Source: Maritimibacter sp. DP1N21-5 (GTDB lineage Bacteria; Pseudomonadota; Alphaproteobacteria; Rhodobacterales; Rhodobacteraceae). From it: a DNA stretch of 64,000 nt. The stretch lies in NCBI RefSeq assembly GCF_019218295.1, contig NZ_JAHUZF010000006.1, forward strand, positions 806,001 through 870,000, read 5' to 3'. Of this stretch, positions 33,135-41,221 are shown one piece after another (the first letter of the stretch is position 1; each line of letters starts with the position of its first letter). The position numbers and the translations under genes are program-made. The notes below the pieces were generated by a model. It ran no database searches, had not been told where the DNA came from, and was given only the letters and a program-made list of their open reading frames with translations.

Positions 33135-34037
33135 TCAGCCGAGGATCAGCAGGACAAGCGGAATCGTGACGACCGAGGCGAGGGTCTGGAGCGTGACGAT
33201 GCCTGCCATGAATGTGCCGTCGCCACCCATCTGCCGGGTCAGGACATAGGCGGAGGTCGCGGTGGGGATGGCCGAGAAGATCACGAGGACCAGCGCCTCG
33301 GTCTCGGGCAGGTCGAGCGCCCAGCCGATGCCAAAGGCAAGGACGGGCAGCGCAGCGAGGCGCAGCGCGGCATTCCCGGCCAGAACCCCGATCTCGCGCC
33401 TGAGCGTCGCGGGCTGGAGCGCCGCGCCCACGCAAAGAAGCCCGAGTGGCAGGCTTGCCCGGGCGAGGAGATCGAGAAAGCCGTCAGTTCCGAAGGGCAG
33501 GCCGATGCCCGAGAGGGCGAGCGTCGCACCGATGAGACAGCCCAGGATCAGGGGGTTGGTGAGCAGCATCCTGGCCAGCATCCCGGGACGCCTGAGCGTG
33601 CGCCCGTCGGTGAGCGCGAAGATCGAGATGACGTTCACCAGCGGCACAGCGACAGCGAGGTAAACGGCGGCACGGGTCAGCCCCTCGGTGCCCAGGAGGC
33701 TCCCGGTGACGGCGAGACCGAGGTAGGTGTTGAAGCGGATCACGCCTTGCAGCGCCGGGCCGAAGCGGGAGGGCGGTGTCGGGCGCAGCGCGCGGCCGGC
33801 GAGCATGAGCGCCGTGGCGACAAGTATAGTGACCACCGCCGCGCCGCCAAGTCGCAGGATCGCGGGGTCCCCCATCGGCGCGCGCACGAGGCTGGTGATG
33901 AGAAGCGCCGGGAACAGGGTGTAGTAGTTGAGCCGCTCGGCAGAGGCCCAGAACTCCCGGCTCGGAAACCCCGCGCGGGCGAGGCCAAAGCCAAGGACGA
34001 TCAGCGCGAAGAGGGGCCAGATGGTGGTGAAGAGCAA
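33135..34037 (-). CDS. AEC family transporter
   Basis: A 300-residue membrane protein with about ten hydrophobic segments. It fits the auxin efflux carrier (AEC) family, for example NYYTLFPALLITSL near the start, TNPLILGCLIG in the middle, and ASLPLGLLCVGAAL. These transport organic anions or related solutes; the substrate is unknown. It is on the minus strand, between the csp gene and fumC. It begins right at the family's usual position. Confidence 0.88.
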   Translation of the reverse strand: MLFTTIWPLFALIVLGFGLARAGFPSREFWASAERLNYYTLFPALLITSLVRAPMGDPAILRLGGAAVVTILVATALMLAGRALRPTPPSRFGPALQGVIRFNTYLGLAVTGSLLGTEGLTRAAVYLAVAVPLVNVISIFALTDGRTLRRPGMLARMLLTNPLILGCLIGATLALSGIGLPFGTDGFLDLLARASLPLGLLCVGAALQPATLRREIGVLAGNAALRLAALPVLAFGIGWALDLPETEALVLVIFSAIPTATSAYVLTRQMGGDGTFMAGIVTLQTLASVVTIPLVLLILG

Positions 34038-34098
34038 GGGGGACTCCGGGTCGTTGACACCGGGTTAGCAGGCTGCGCGGGGACGGGCCAGTCCGCCC

Positions 34099-34134
34099 AA
34101 AACGAAAACGGCGCGCCGGGTGGGGCGCGCCGTT
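34099..34134 (-). terminator. Terminator of fumC
   Basis: Eleven-base-pair stem (34107-34117 with 34124-34134) with a GGGTGG loop, followed on the minus strand by TTTTCGTTTT. It lies just after the fumC stop. Confidence 0.75.
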
Positions 34135-34152
34135 CGTGATCTCGGACAGGGC

Positions 34153-35544
34153 TTACTTCGGCCCGATCATATCCTCGGGCCGGACCACGCGGTCGAACGT
34201 CTCTTCGTCCACGAAGCCGAGGCCAATCGCCTCTTCCTTCAGGGTCGTGCCGTTCTTATGCGCGGTCTTGGCGACCTTGGTGGCGTTGTCGTAGCCGATG
34301 GTGGGGGCGAGCGCCGTCACCAGCATCAGGCTTTCCTTCATCAGCTTCTCGATGCGCGCCTCGTTGGCCTCGATCCCGTTCAGCATCCGCTCGGTAAAGC
34401 TGTCGGCGGCGTCGCCCAGAAGCTGCATCGACTGGAGCAGGTTGTAGGCCATCATCGGGTTATAGACGTTAAGCTCGAAGTGCCCCTGCGAGCCTGCGAA
34501 TTTGATCGCGGCGTCGTTGCCCATGATGTGGGCGGCGACCTGCGTGAGCGCCTCGGCCTGCGTCGGGTTCACCTTGCCGGGCATGATCGACGAGCCGGGT
34601 TCGTTTTCCGGCAGGATCAACTCGCCGAGGCCCGAGCGCGGGCCGGAGCCCAGGAACCGGATGTCGTTGGCGATCTTGTAGGCAGCACCCGCCGTGGTCG
34701 CGATGGCGCCGGACATGAACACCATGGCGTCATGGGCCGAGAGCGCCTCGAACTTGTTCGGCGCGGTCACGAAGGGCAGGCCGGTGATCTCGGCCATGTT
34801 CGCCGCGACATCCTCGCCCCAGCCGGGACGGGTGTTGAGGCCGGTGCCGACGGCGGTGCCGCCCTGCGCCAGCTCGTAAATCCCCGGGAGTGCGAGCTTG
34901 ATCCGCGCGATGCCGTTCTCGATCATCTTGGCGTAGCCCGAGAACTCTTGCCCGAGCGTGAGGGGTGTGGCGTCCTGCGTGTGGGTGCGCCCGATCTTGA
35001 TGATGTCCTTGAACTCATTGGACTTGGCGACGAGGCCCTTGTGCAGCTTCTCGAGCCCCGGAATGAGCACGTCGCGCGCCATCATGGCGGCGGCGATATG
35101 CATCGCGGTGGGGAAGGTGTCGTTGGACGACTGGCCCATGTTGCAGTGATCGTTGGGGTGGACGGGCTTTTTCGACCCGATCTCGCCGCCAAGGATCTCG
35201 ATCGCGCGGTTCGAGATGACCTCGTTCGCGTTCATGTTGGACTGGGTGCCCGACCCGGTCTGCCAGACGACGAGCGGGAAGTTGTCGTCGAACTTGCCCT
35301 CGATCACCTCGCCAGCCGCCTCGATGATCGCGTCGGCGATGGTGGCGTCCATATCGCCCGAGGCCTTGTTCGCCTGTGCGCAGGCCTTCTTGATCACGCC
35401 CAGAGCACGCACGATGGCGACGGGCTGTTTTTCCCAGCCGATGGGAAAGTTCATCAGCGAACGCTGGGTCTGCGCGCCCCAGTATTTATCGGTCGGAACT
35501 TCGAGCGGGCCGAAGCTGTCGGTCTCGGTGCGGGTCTGGGTCAT
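34153..35544 (-). CDS. fumC: Class II fumarate hydratase
   Basis: A 463-residue enzyme of the TCA cycle that interconverts fumarate and malate without an Fe-S cluster. The family signature [13 protein letters not shown] is present, with the N-terminal [25 protein letters not shown] and [12 protein letters not shown]. The start at 35544 has a good length match; a longer frame exists upstream. It is a single-gene unit by the terminator after it. Confidence 0.96.
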   Translation of the reverse strand: MTQTRTETDSFGPLEVPTDKYWGAQTQRSLMNFPIGWEKQPVAIVRALGVIKKACAQANKASGDMDATIADAIIEAAGEVIEGKFDDNFPLVVWQTGSGTQSNMNANEVISNRAIEILGGEIGSKKPVHPNDHCNMGQSSNDTFPTAMHIAAAMMARDVLIPGLEKLHKGLVAKSNEFKDIIKIGRTHTQDATPLTLGQEFSGYAKMIENGIARIKLALPGIYELAQGGTAVGTGLNTRPGWGEDVAANMAEITGLPFVTAPNKFEALSAHDAMVFMSGAIATTAGAAYKIANDIRFLGSGPRSGLGELILPENEPGSSIMPGKVNPTQAEALTQVAAHIMGNDAAIKFAGSQGHFELNVYNPMMAYNLLQSMQLLGDAADSFTERMLNGIEANEARIEKLMKESLMLVTALAPTIGYDNATKVAKTAHKNGTTLKEEAIGLGFVDEETFDRVVRPEDMIGPK

Positions 35545-35604
35545 GGGAAAGGCCTCCGATGCGTTGTCGGGGCCTTCATAGCACCTGTTTTCCAAGGTTC
35601 AATG

Positions 35605-36159
35605 TCAATGCTGTATACGATGGAATGCAAAGACATGCGCGGGCGGCAGGTTGGCCCAGACCATGCCACGGTAGCTAGCGGTAACACCAAGCTCTGCCTG
35701 CATCGCGGCGGAAATCGGGGCGCGGGGCGAGTAGGTGATCTGGCTGAACCAGCCGCCGGGTGCCATGATGTCCATGGCGCGCCCCACCACCTCGCGCTGG
35801 ATCTGTGGGCGCGCGAGAACGGGCACGCCCGAGATGACCGCGCCCACGTCGGTGAGGCCGATCTTGCGGATGTCCTGTGCCGGACGATTGAGAACGCGGA
35901 CGCCGGGAAAGCGTTCGCGCAGGATGCGACAGAAGTTCTCGTTGGTTTCGAGCAGCGTGAGACGCGAGGGCGCGACGCCGCGGGCGAGGATGACCTGCGT
36001 GAAGCTGCCGGTGCCGGGTCCGATTTCAACCACGGGACCTTCGACGGTCTCGAGGCCGCGCGTCATCTTGCGGGCGACCGCTTGGGAGGAAGGCGCGATG
36101 GCCACGACCTCGGCGGGGCGGCGAAGGGTTTCCTTCAGGAACAGGCGGGCGGTGGACAT
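35605..36159 (-). CDS. pmtA: Phospholipid N-methyltransferase (PmtA-type)
   Basis: A 184-residue class I SAM methyltransferase. The SAM-binding motif is VVEIGPGTGSFT, then LLETNENF and a ISGVPVLARP segment. It closely resembles Rhodobacter-type PmtA, which methylates phosphatidylethanolamine to phosphatidylcholine at the inner membrane surface. Related proteins methylate rRNA adenine, but the short length and the C-terminus (PRAPISAAMQAELG) favour PmtA. It is expressed independently of fumC (61-bp gap, same strand). Confidence 0.83.
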   Translation of the reverse strand: MSTARLFLKETLRRPAEVVAIAPSSQAVARKMTRGLETVEGPVVEIGPGTGSFTQVILARGVAPSRLTLLETNENFCRILRERFPGVRVLNRPAQDIRKIGLTDVGAVISGVPVLARPQIQREVVGRAMDIMAPGGWFSQITYSPRAPISAAMQAELGVTASYRGMVWANLPPAHVFAFHRIQH

Positions 36160-36243
36160 GCGCGGAACTCCTCTGGCGGTTGGCCAGTAGGAACACCGGG
36201 GCGGTGTCGGGCGTGTGACGGAGCTGTGAAGCTTTGGTAACGC

Positions 36244-36744
36244 TCAGGACTTGCGGAAACTGTCCAAGCTGACCACGTCCGCGTCCTTCTTGGGCGCGTC
36301 CTCCGACTTGCTCTTGGCCTTGGGCGCCGTGCGTTTGTCGGACAGGCTTTCGACCTCGGCATCGACCTCGTCGTCCTCGTCCTCGTCGTCGCCCTGGGTT
36401 TCGAACCGCAGACCGAATTCGACCGAGGGATCCACGAAGGTGCGGATCGCGTCGAAGGGGATGAACATGCGCTCGGGGTTGTCGCCGAAGTTGAGCGTGA
36501 CGGCGAAGCCATCCTCGCCCACCTGGAGGTCGTCGAACCAGTGCTGCATGACGATGGTCATGTCCTCGGGGAAGCGGTCCGAGAGCCAGTCTGCCAGTTC
36601 CACGTCGGGGTGCATGGTGTCGAAGGTGATGAAGAAGTGATGCGCACCGGGCAGGCCGTGGTCCGCCACGTCGGTCAATACCTGACGGATGAGGCCGCGC
36701 ATGGCCTCGTGCATCAGGTTTCCATAATCTATCGACCGCGACAT
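36244..36744 (-). CDS. sspB: SspB-family ClpXP adaptor
   Basis: A 166-residue adaptor that tethers ssrA-tagged proteins to ClpXP for degradation. The N-terminal substrate-binding core is visible (FFITFDTMHPDV, IVMQHWFDDLQV, MFIPFDAIRTFVDPS). A long acidic linker (EDEDDEVDAEVE) ends in the ClpX-binding tail DVVSLDSFRKS. The ssrA gene lies 2.3 kb away. The start at 36744 follows the family; four upstream codons are in frame. The domain and tail are both intact. Confidence 0.93.
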   Translation of the reverse strand: MSRSIDYGNLMHEAMRGLIRQVLTDVADHGLPGAHHFFITFDTMHPDVELADWLSDRFPEDMTIVMQHWFDDLQVGEDGFAVTLNFGDNPERMFIPFDAIRTFVDPSVEFGLRFETQGDDEDEDDEVDAEVESLSDKRTAPKAKSKSEDAPKKDADVVSLDSFRKS

Positions 36745-36843
36745 CTTGTTCCTCAAAGGCCCTTTTCCTTCACCATACGGGATTCGGAGGCGATGGAAAG
36801 TGGGGGCCGACGGGTTTTGATCCGGGCCTTGGGCAGAGCGAAA

Positions 36844-38043
36844 TCAGGGGAGCCAACCCAGAAGCCCCCCGGCTCCGGCCAGGAAAAGCAATGTCACCGG
36901 AAGCGGCCAGCGCAGGGCGATGAGCAGGAGTGCGGCCAGGGTGGTGAGAGCGAAGGCCTCGGGTGCCGCACCTGCAAGCGAGAGGCCACCGGGAAACAGC
37001 GTGTGGCCCATGAAATAGAGCGCAAGCGCACCGATCACACCGGTGACGGCGGCCGAAACCGACGACAGCGCGGCGGAGAGCCTCGGGTGCGTGGTCAGGC
37101 TGTCGAGGGCGGGGGCGAAGGTGAAGACGAGCCCGAAACAGGGCACGAAGATCGCCCAGAGGGTGAGCGCGCCCGCCGCGAGGACCGCGCCCGTGCCGTG
37201 CTCGGCCATGGCCACCATCCCGGCGAACTGGGTGACGAGGATCAACGGGCCCGGCGTGGTCTCCGCGAGCCCCAGTCCGTCGAGCATCTGGGCGGGAGTC
37301 AGCCAGCCGTGGGTTTCCACGAGGGCCTGGCTCATCCAGGCGAGCGCGGCATAGGCGCCGCCGAAGGAAAAGGCGGCGAGCCGGGTGAAGAAGCCGATGA
37401 GGTCGGCCATGGGCTGAGTCTGCGTGGCGTAGAGGGCCGCGATCGGCGCAAGCCAGAGGAGCGCCCAGAAAAGGGCGGTCATCGTGGCCTGACCGACCGG
37501 GATCTCCAGCGGCGCGGTGCCCGTGGCGCGGACATAGCCGAAGGTCGCGGCGCCGAGTACGACGAAAGGGAAGGGGAGCCCCGCCAGCAGCAGCGCGAAA
37601 GCCGCGAGTGCGACAAGGCGCGCCGGTGTAGAGGTGAGGTTCTTCCTGACGAGCCGGGCCAGCGCCTGGGCCACGACCACGACCACGGTGGCCTTGATGC
37701 CAAGGAAGGCGGGTGCGATGGCGGGAAGGTTGCCCCAGCGCAGGTAGGCCAGCGTGATCGCCGCCATGAAGACCGCGCCCGGCAGCACAAAGAGCGCTCC
37801 CGCGAGCAGGCCGCCCAAGATGCCGCGCAGACGCCAGCCGGCATAGGTGCAAAGCTGCATCGCCTCGGGACCCGGTAGCAGCATGGAGAACGACAGCCCG
37901 CGCGAGAACTGGTCATCGGTGAGCCAGCCGCGCTGCTCGACAAGCTCCCGGTGCATGACGCCGATCTGCGCCACCGGCCCGCCGAAAGACAGGAGGCCGA
38001 TCTTGGTGAAGGCGGCGACCAGGTCGCGGTAACCCTGCATCAT
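36844..38043 (-). CDS. chrA: Chromate efflux transporter ChrA
   Basis: A 399-residue membrane protein with about ten to twelve hydrophobic segments and the internal duplication of the long-chain CHR family. The first half has FTKIGLLSFGGPVAQIG and the second LAAFSFGGAYAALAW, the conserved repeats. PGPEAMQLCTYAGW is also typical. It exports chromate by proton-coupled efflux in characterised members. It overlaps the upstream chrB-like gene by 4 bp, so it is cotranscribed and coupled. Confidence 0.93.
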   Translation of the reverse strand: MMQGYRDLVAAFTKIGLLSFGGPVAQIGVMHRELVEQRGWLTDDQFSRGLSFSMLLPGPEAMQLCTYAGWRLRGILGGLLAGALFVLPGAVFMAAITLAYLRWGNLPAIAPAFLGIKATVVVVVAQALARLVRKNLTSTPARLVALAAFALLLAGLPFPFVVLGAATFGYVRATGTAPLEIPVGQATMTALFWALLWLAPIAALYATQTQPMADLIGFFTRLAAFSFGGAYAALAWMSQALVETHGWLTPAQMLDGLGLAETTPGPLILVTQFAGMVAMAEHGTGAVLAAGALTLWAIFVPCFGLVFTFAPALDSLTTHPRLSAALSSVSAAVTGVIGALALYFMGHTLFPGGLSLAGAAPEAFALTTLAALLLIALRWPLPVTLLFLAGAGGLLGWLP

Positions 38044-38843
38044 TTGCCCTCCGGCGCCCAGTCGTGCCCTTCGCCCTGGCCGTCGCGTGCCCAGCGATAA
38101 AGCGCGTCATAGAGTGCGAGACCCGCGTCGAGCTGATGCAGATCGCTCTTGAACTGGCGCGACAGACCGACCGAGAGAGCAAGGAGCCCGGCGGCCTCTG
38201 GGGCGAGGTCGTGACGGTTCGTGTCGGCCGCGCGAACGACTGTCGCCAGCCGGGACAGCGCGGGGGTCTCGAGGGTCCAGACCTCGATCATCGTGTCCAA
38301 GGTGCATCCCGGTCCGCGATGGCTGAAGGGTACGTCCGCCACGTCGAACGGTGTCGCGCCAAAGCGCTCGGCGACCGCCATGACCTCAGCAGGTTCGACG
38401 AAAAGAAACACGGCTTCAGGATCGACGAAGCGGCGGATGAGCCACGGGCAGGCGATACGGTCGATCTTGGGCCGGTGCCGCGTGACCCAGACCGATCCGC
38501 GACCGGGGTGCGTGGCGAGCGGTACCATCTGCGCGTCGGGCAGTGCCCGCCATCTCTCGGTCCCGCCGTCGAGAACCTCGCAGGCAATGCCACGGCTTCG
38601 AAGGAGCGCAGCTGCCCCCTGACTGATTTTGCGCCCACCATGGCAGAGCGCGACGACGCGTCTGCCAACGAGGCCGGGCACCTCGTCCAGCACATCGGAT
38701 GACATGACCCGGCGCGCGGTTGGGATCAGCGCGGGATGGGCCGCGACATCCTCGTCGGTCCGAAGGTCGAGGAGGACCGGGCAGTCGGGCGTGCCGACGA
38801 GGCGGTTAAGCTGGGCGGGGGTGATATGCTCCGGCGCGGGCAT
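38040..38843 (-). CDS. Rhodanese-ChrB fusion, chromate resistance
   Basis: A 267-residue two-domain protein. Residues about 1-105 form a rhodanese-like domain (PVLLDLRTDED near the start, then VVALCHGGRKISQG with the active-site Cys). Residues about 110-265 match the ChrB C-terminal domain, including VTRHRPKIDRIACPWLIRRFVDP and FSHRGPGCTLDTM. ChrB proteins regulate or support ChrA. The start at 38843 follows AGGAG. Four-base overlap with chrA makes an operon. A rhodanese fused to this domain is less usual than the classic ChrB N-terminal domain. Confidence 0.87.
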   Translation of the reverse strand: MPAPEHITPAQLNRLVGTPDCPVLLDLRTDEDVAAHPALIPTARRVMSSDVLDEVPGLVGRRVVALCHGGRKISQGAAALLRSRGIACEVLDGGTERWRALPDAQMVPLATHPGRGSVWVTRHRPKIDRIACPWLIRRFVDPEAVFLFVEPAEVMAVAERFGATPFDVADVPFSHRGPGCTLDTMIEVWTLETPALSRLATVVRAADTNRHDLAPEAAGLLALSVGLSRQFKSDLHQLDAGLALYDALYRWARDGQGEGHDWAPEGK

Positions 38844-39039
38844 GGCGGCTCCTATGAGGGAAGTGACCATGCGAACGTCCGGCTTGCGCCTCACGGGGTG
38901 TTCGCTTCGAACCCCATGGGGTTTAGATGACGGACACCTGAAGGGTCTGTCAAGGATCGCGCAGGGGGAGTTGTCCTGAAATCGGGCGTGACCAGACTAC
39001 CGTCGGCGCGGGCTGGAAAAGTCGATGCGGGAGGCAGTA

Positions 39040-39385
39040 AGGTGCAGGTTTCTGTTGCCAGGTACCTGCGAACCCCGCCTTACGCTGCTAGGCGCAAGGG
39101 CTTAGATTTCGGTTTTTCTCACCGCTTACGCAGCGAGAGCGACCGGAGCACGATTGTCGTTGGCAATTATGCATTGTGAACCGATAACGGTGGTATCTCA
39201 CCGGGACAAAGCTAACCCCTTTAGACGTTCGTCGATCCTGTTTCGGCCCCAGAACCCCCCAACGAAGGGATTTTGGTGGAGCCGCCGGGTACCGCCCCCG
39301 GGTCCGATCCGCGTATTACGAGCGCGTTTATGTCCATAGTCCCCGAAGGAACGAGACAGATATAGGCAGAGGGGACGCACTTGAA
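39040..39385 (-). ncRNA. ssrA: Circularly permuted two-piece tmRNA (ssrA)
   Basis: On the minus strand the acceptor piece comes first, ending in CCA at 39274, and the coding piece starts with GGGGCCG at 39250, which pairs with CGGCTCC of the acceptor. The coding piece contains the tag frame GCC AAC ... GCG TAA at 39126-39164, which encodes ANDNRAPVALAA, ending in the LAA degron. The 23 nt between the pieces would be removed in processing. A hairpin GCAGGT/ACCTGC near 39045-39070 fits a pseudoknot region. The outer ends are estimates. It rescues stalled ribosomes and marks products for ClpXP. Confidence 0.92.
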
Positions 39386-39483
39386 AAGGGGGATGTGGCG
39401 CCGCGTTTCGCTCGAGCCCTTCTCATTGCCTCCCGACGCCGTTACCACGTCCATGAATCGTATCTGCAACGAGGGAGGCACCG

Positions 39484-40476
39484 ATGTTCAACGCGCTGAT
39501 GATGGTCCAGAACGACGAAGGGCTGGCGACCGCAGAAATCACCGAGATCGACGAGAGCGCGCTGCCCGAAGGCGACGTGACGGTGGCGGTGGACTACTCC
39601 ACGGTGAACTACAAGGACGGGCTCTGCCTGTCGGCCAAGGGCGGTGGGCTCGTGCGCAAGTACCCAAATGTGCCGGGGATCGACTTTTCCGGCACGGTCG
39701 AGACCTCGGACGATCCGCGCTACAAGCCCGGCGACAAGGTCGTCCTGACCGGCTGGCGCGTGGGTGAGATGCATTGGGGCGGCTATGCCCAGAAAGCGCG
39801 GGTCAAGGCCGACTGGCTCGTTCCGTTGCCTGATGGGCTGAGCACGAAACAGGCGATGGCCGTGGGCACGGCGGGCTTCACGGCGATGCTTGCCGTCATG
39901 GCGCTCGAGGATCACGGCCTGACGCCAGAGAAGGGCGAGGTGCTGGTGACGGGCGCCGCCGGCGGCGTGGGCAGCGTGGCGACCGCGATCCTCGCCCATC
40001 TGGGCTACGAGGTGGCCGGGGTCACCGGCCGGCCCGAGACCGAAGCCTATCTGCGCGACCTCGGGGCGTCGCGGATCGTGGCGCGCGAGGACCTGAACGA
40101 AACCGTGAAACGCCCGCTGGAAAGCGAAACTTGGGCAGGTTGCGTCGATGCGGTCGGAGGCGAGATGCTTGCCCGGGTTCTGGGTCAGATGAAATACGGT
40201 GCCTCCGTCGCCGCGGTTGGCCTCGCCGGTGGTGCGGCGTTGCCTGCGACCGTGGTGCCGTTCCTTCTGCGGGCGGTGAACCTTCTTGGCATCGACAGCG
40301 TGATGAAACCCTACGAGGGGCGCCTGCGGGCCTGGGAACGCATCGCGACCGACCTGCCGATGGACAAGCTCGAATCGATGGTGCAGCCCGCGACGCTTTC
40401 GGATCTGCCGAAACTGGGAGCCGATATCCTGAAAGGTCAGGTCAAAGGCCGCGTGGTGGTGGATGTGAACGCCTGA
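39484..40476 (+). CDS. acuI: Acrylyl-CoA reductase AcuI
   Basis: A 330-residue zinc-independent MDR-family reductase. The N-terminus (STVNYKDGLCLSA, YPNVPGIDFSG) and the NADPH-binding motif VTGAAGGVGSVA match AcuI, which reduces toxic acrylyl-CoA to propionyl-CoA in DMSP and 3-hydroxypropionate metabolism. The start has GGAGG at good spacing. A terminator follows, then a Usp and a BCCT transporter gene on the same strand. No dmdA or ddd lyase gene is visible in this window. Confidence 0.93.
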   Translation: MFNALMMVQNDEGLATAEITEIDESALPEGDVTVAVDYSTVNYKDGLCLSAKGGGLVRKYPNVPGIDFSGTVETSDDPRYKPGDKVVLTGWRVGEMHWGGYAQKARVKADWLVPLPDGLSTKQAMAVGTAGFTAMLAVMALEDHGLTPEKGEVLVTGAAGGVGSVATAILAHLGYEVAGVTGRPETEAYLRDLGASRIVAREDLNETVKRPLESETWAGCVDAVGGEMLARVLGQMKYGASVAAVGLAGGAALPATVVPFLLRAVNLLGIDSVMKPYEGRLRAWERIATDLPMDKLESMVQPATLSDLPKLGADILKGQVKGRVVVDVNA

Positions 40477-40500
40477 GCGCGGCACCTCCGACGTTTTGAG

Positions 40501-40537
40501 GTCCGTTTGCGACGCGAGCGTCGCGAACGGACTTTTT
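40501..40537 (+). terminator. Terminator after acuI
   Basis: Fourteen-base-pair stem (40501-40514 with 40519-40532) with a CGAG-type loop and five T. Confidence 0.9.
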
Positions 40538-40728
40538 CATTCCAAATCAAGCCGTTTTCCGCTACCCTTTGTCGCAGGCGCCTGTCCGCAAGGTCAGGTG
40601 ACTGACTGAATCGCAATCAGGGCGCGGGGGCGTCGCGATCGGGATCCTGAGCCTGCTCGTCCGCAGCGACGGGTCCCTGCCTGAGCGCCTCCAGACGCCG
40701 TTCGACGAAGACGCGCGAAAGGGGAGCG

Positions 40729-41148
40729 ATGTTCAAGAAGATCATGATGGCCATTGATCTGGCCCATGTGGACAAGCAGGGACGAGCCTTGCAGGTCGCT
40801 ACAGACCTTGCTGGGCACTACGGTGCCGAACTCACCTTCGTGGGCGTGACGGGCGCGGAACCCGGCGCCCTCGGGCACAATCCCGAGGAATACGCCGACC
40901 GGTTGGCTACTTTCGCCACCGAACAGGCGGAGCGCACCGGCCTCACCACATTCAGCCATGCTGTCACCTCGCATGATCCGAGCACCGAGATGGACGACGC
41001 GCTTCTCAAGGCGGCGAAAGACCTGAAACCGGATCTGATCGTGATGCAAAGCCATATCCCCGCGCTGGTCGACTACGTCTGGCCCTCCAATGGCGGCAAG
41101 GTCGCCGCGCATGCCTCCTGTTCGATCATGGTCGTGCGGGACGGGTGA
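40729..41148 (+). CDS. Universal stress protein (UspA family)
   Basis: A 139-residue single-domain Usp. The N-terminus KKIMMAIDLAHVD and C-terminus AHASCSIMVVRDG match the family; the ATP-loop G-x2-G-x9-G is only partly kept (SNGGKVAAHASC). It is 73 bp upstream of a BCCT transporter gene and on the same strand, and Usp proteins next to osmolyte transporters are common, so it may modulate transport or its regulation. The 190 bp before it carry no supported gene. Confidence 0.9.
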   Translation: MFKKIMMAIDLAHVDKQGRALQVATDLAGHYGAELTFVGVTGAEPGALGHNPEEYADRLATFATEQAERTGLTTFSHAVTSHDPSTEMDDALLKAAKDLKPDLIVMQSHIPALVDYVWPSNGGKVAAHASCSIMVVRDG

Positions 41149-41221
41149 CCGCGGCAGGGGGCCCGACACAGGCAAACGAAAACCACACGCGAACGAGAAC
41201 AACAGGTGAAGGGAAACGCGC

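Noticed and set aside
34120..36240. A 706-codon open frame on the plus strand
   Set aside because: It is antisense to fumC and the phospholipid methyltransferase, both recognisable. Long antisense frames are expected at this GC content.
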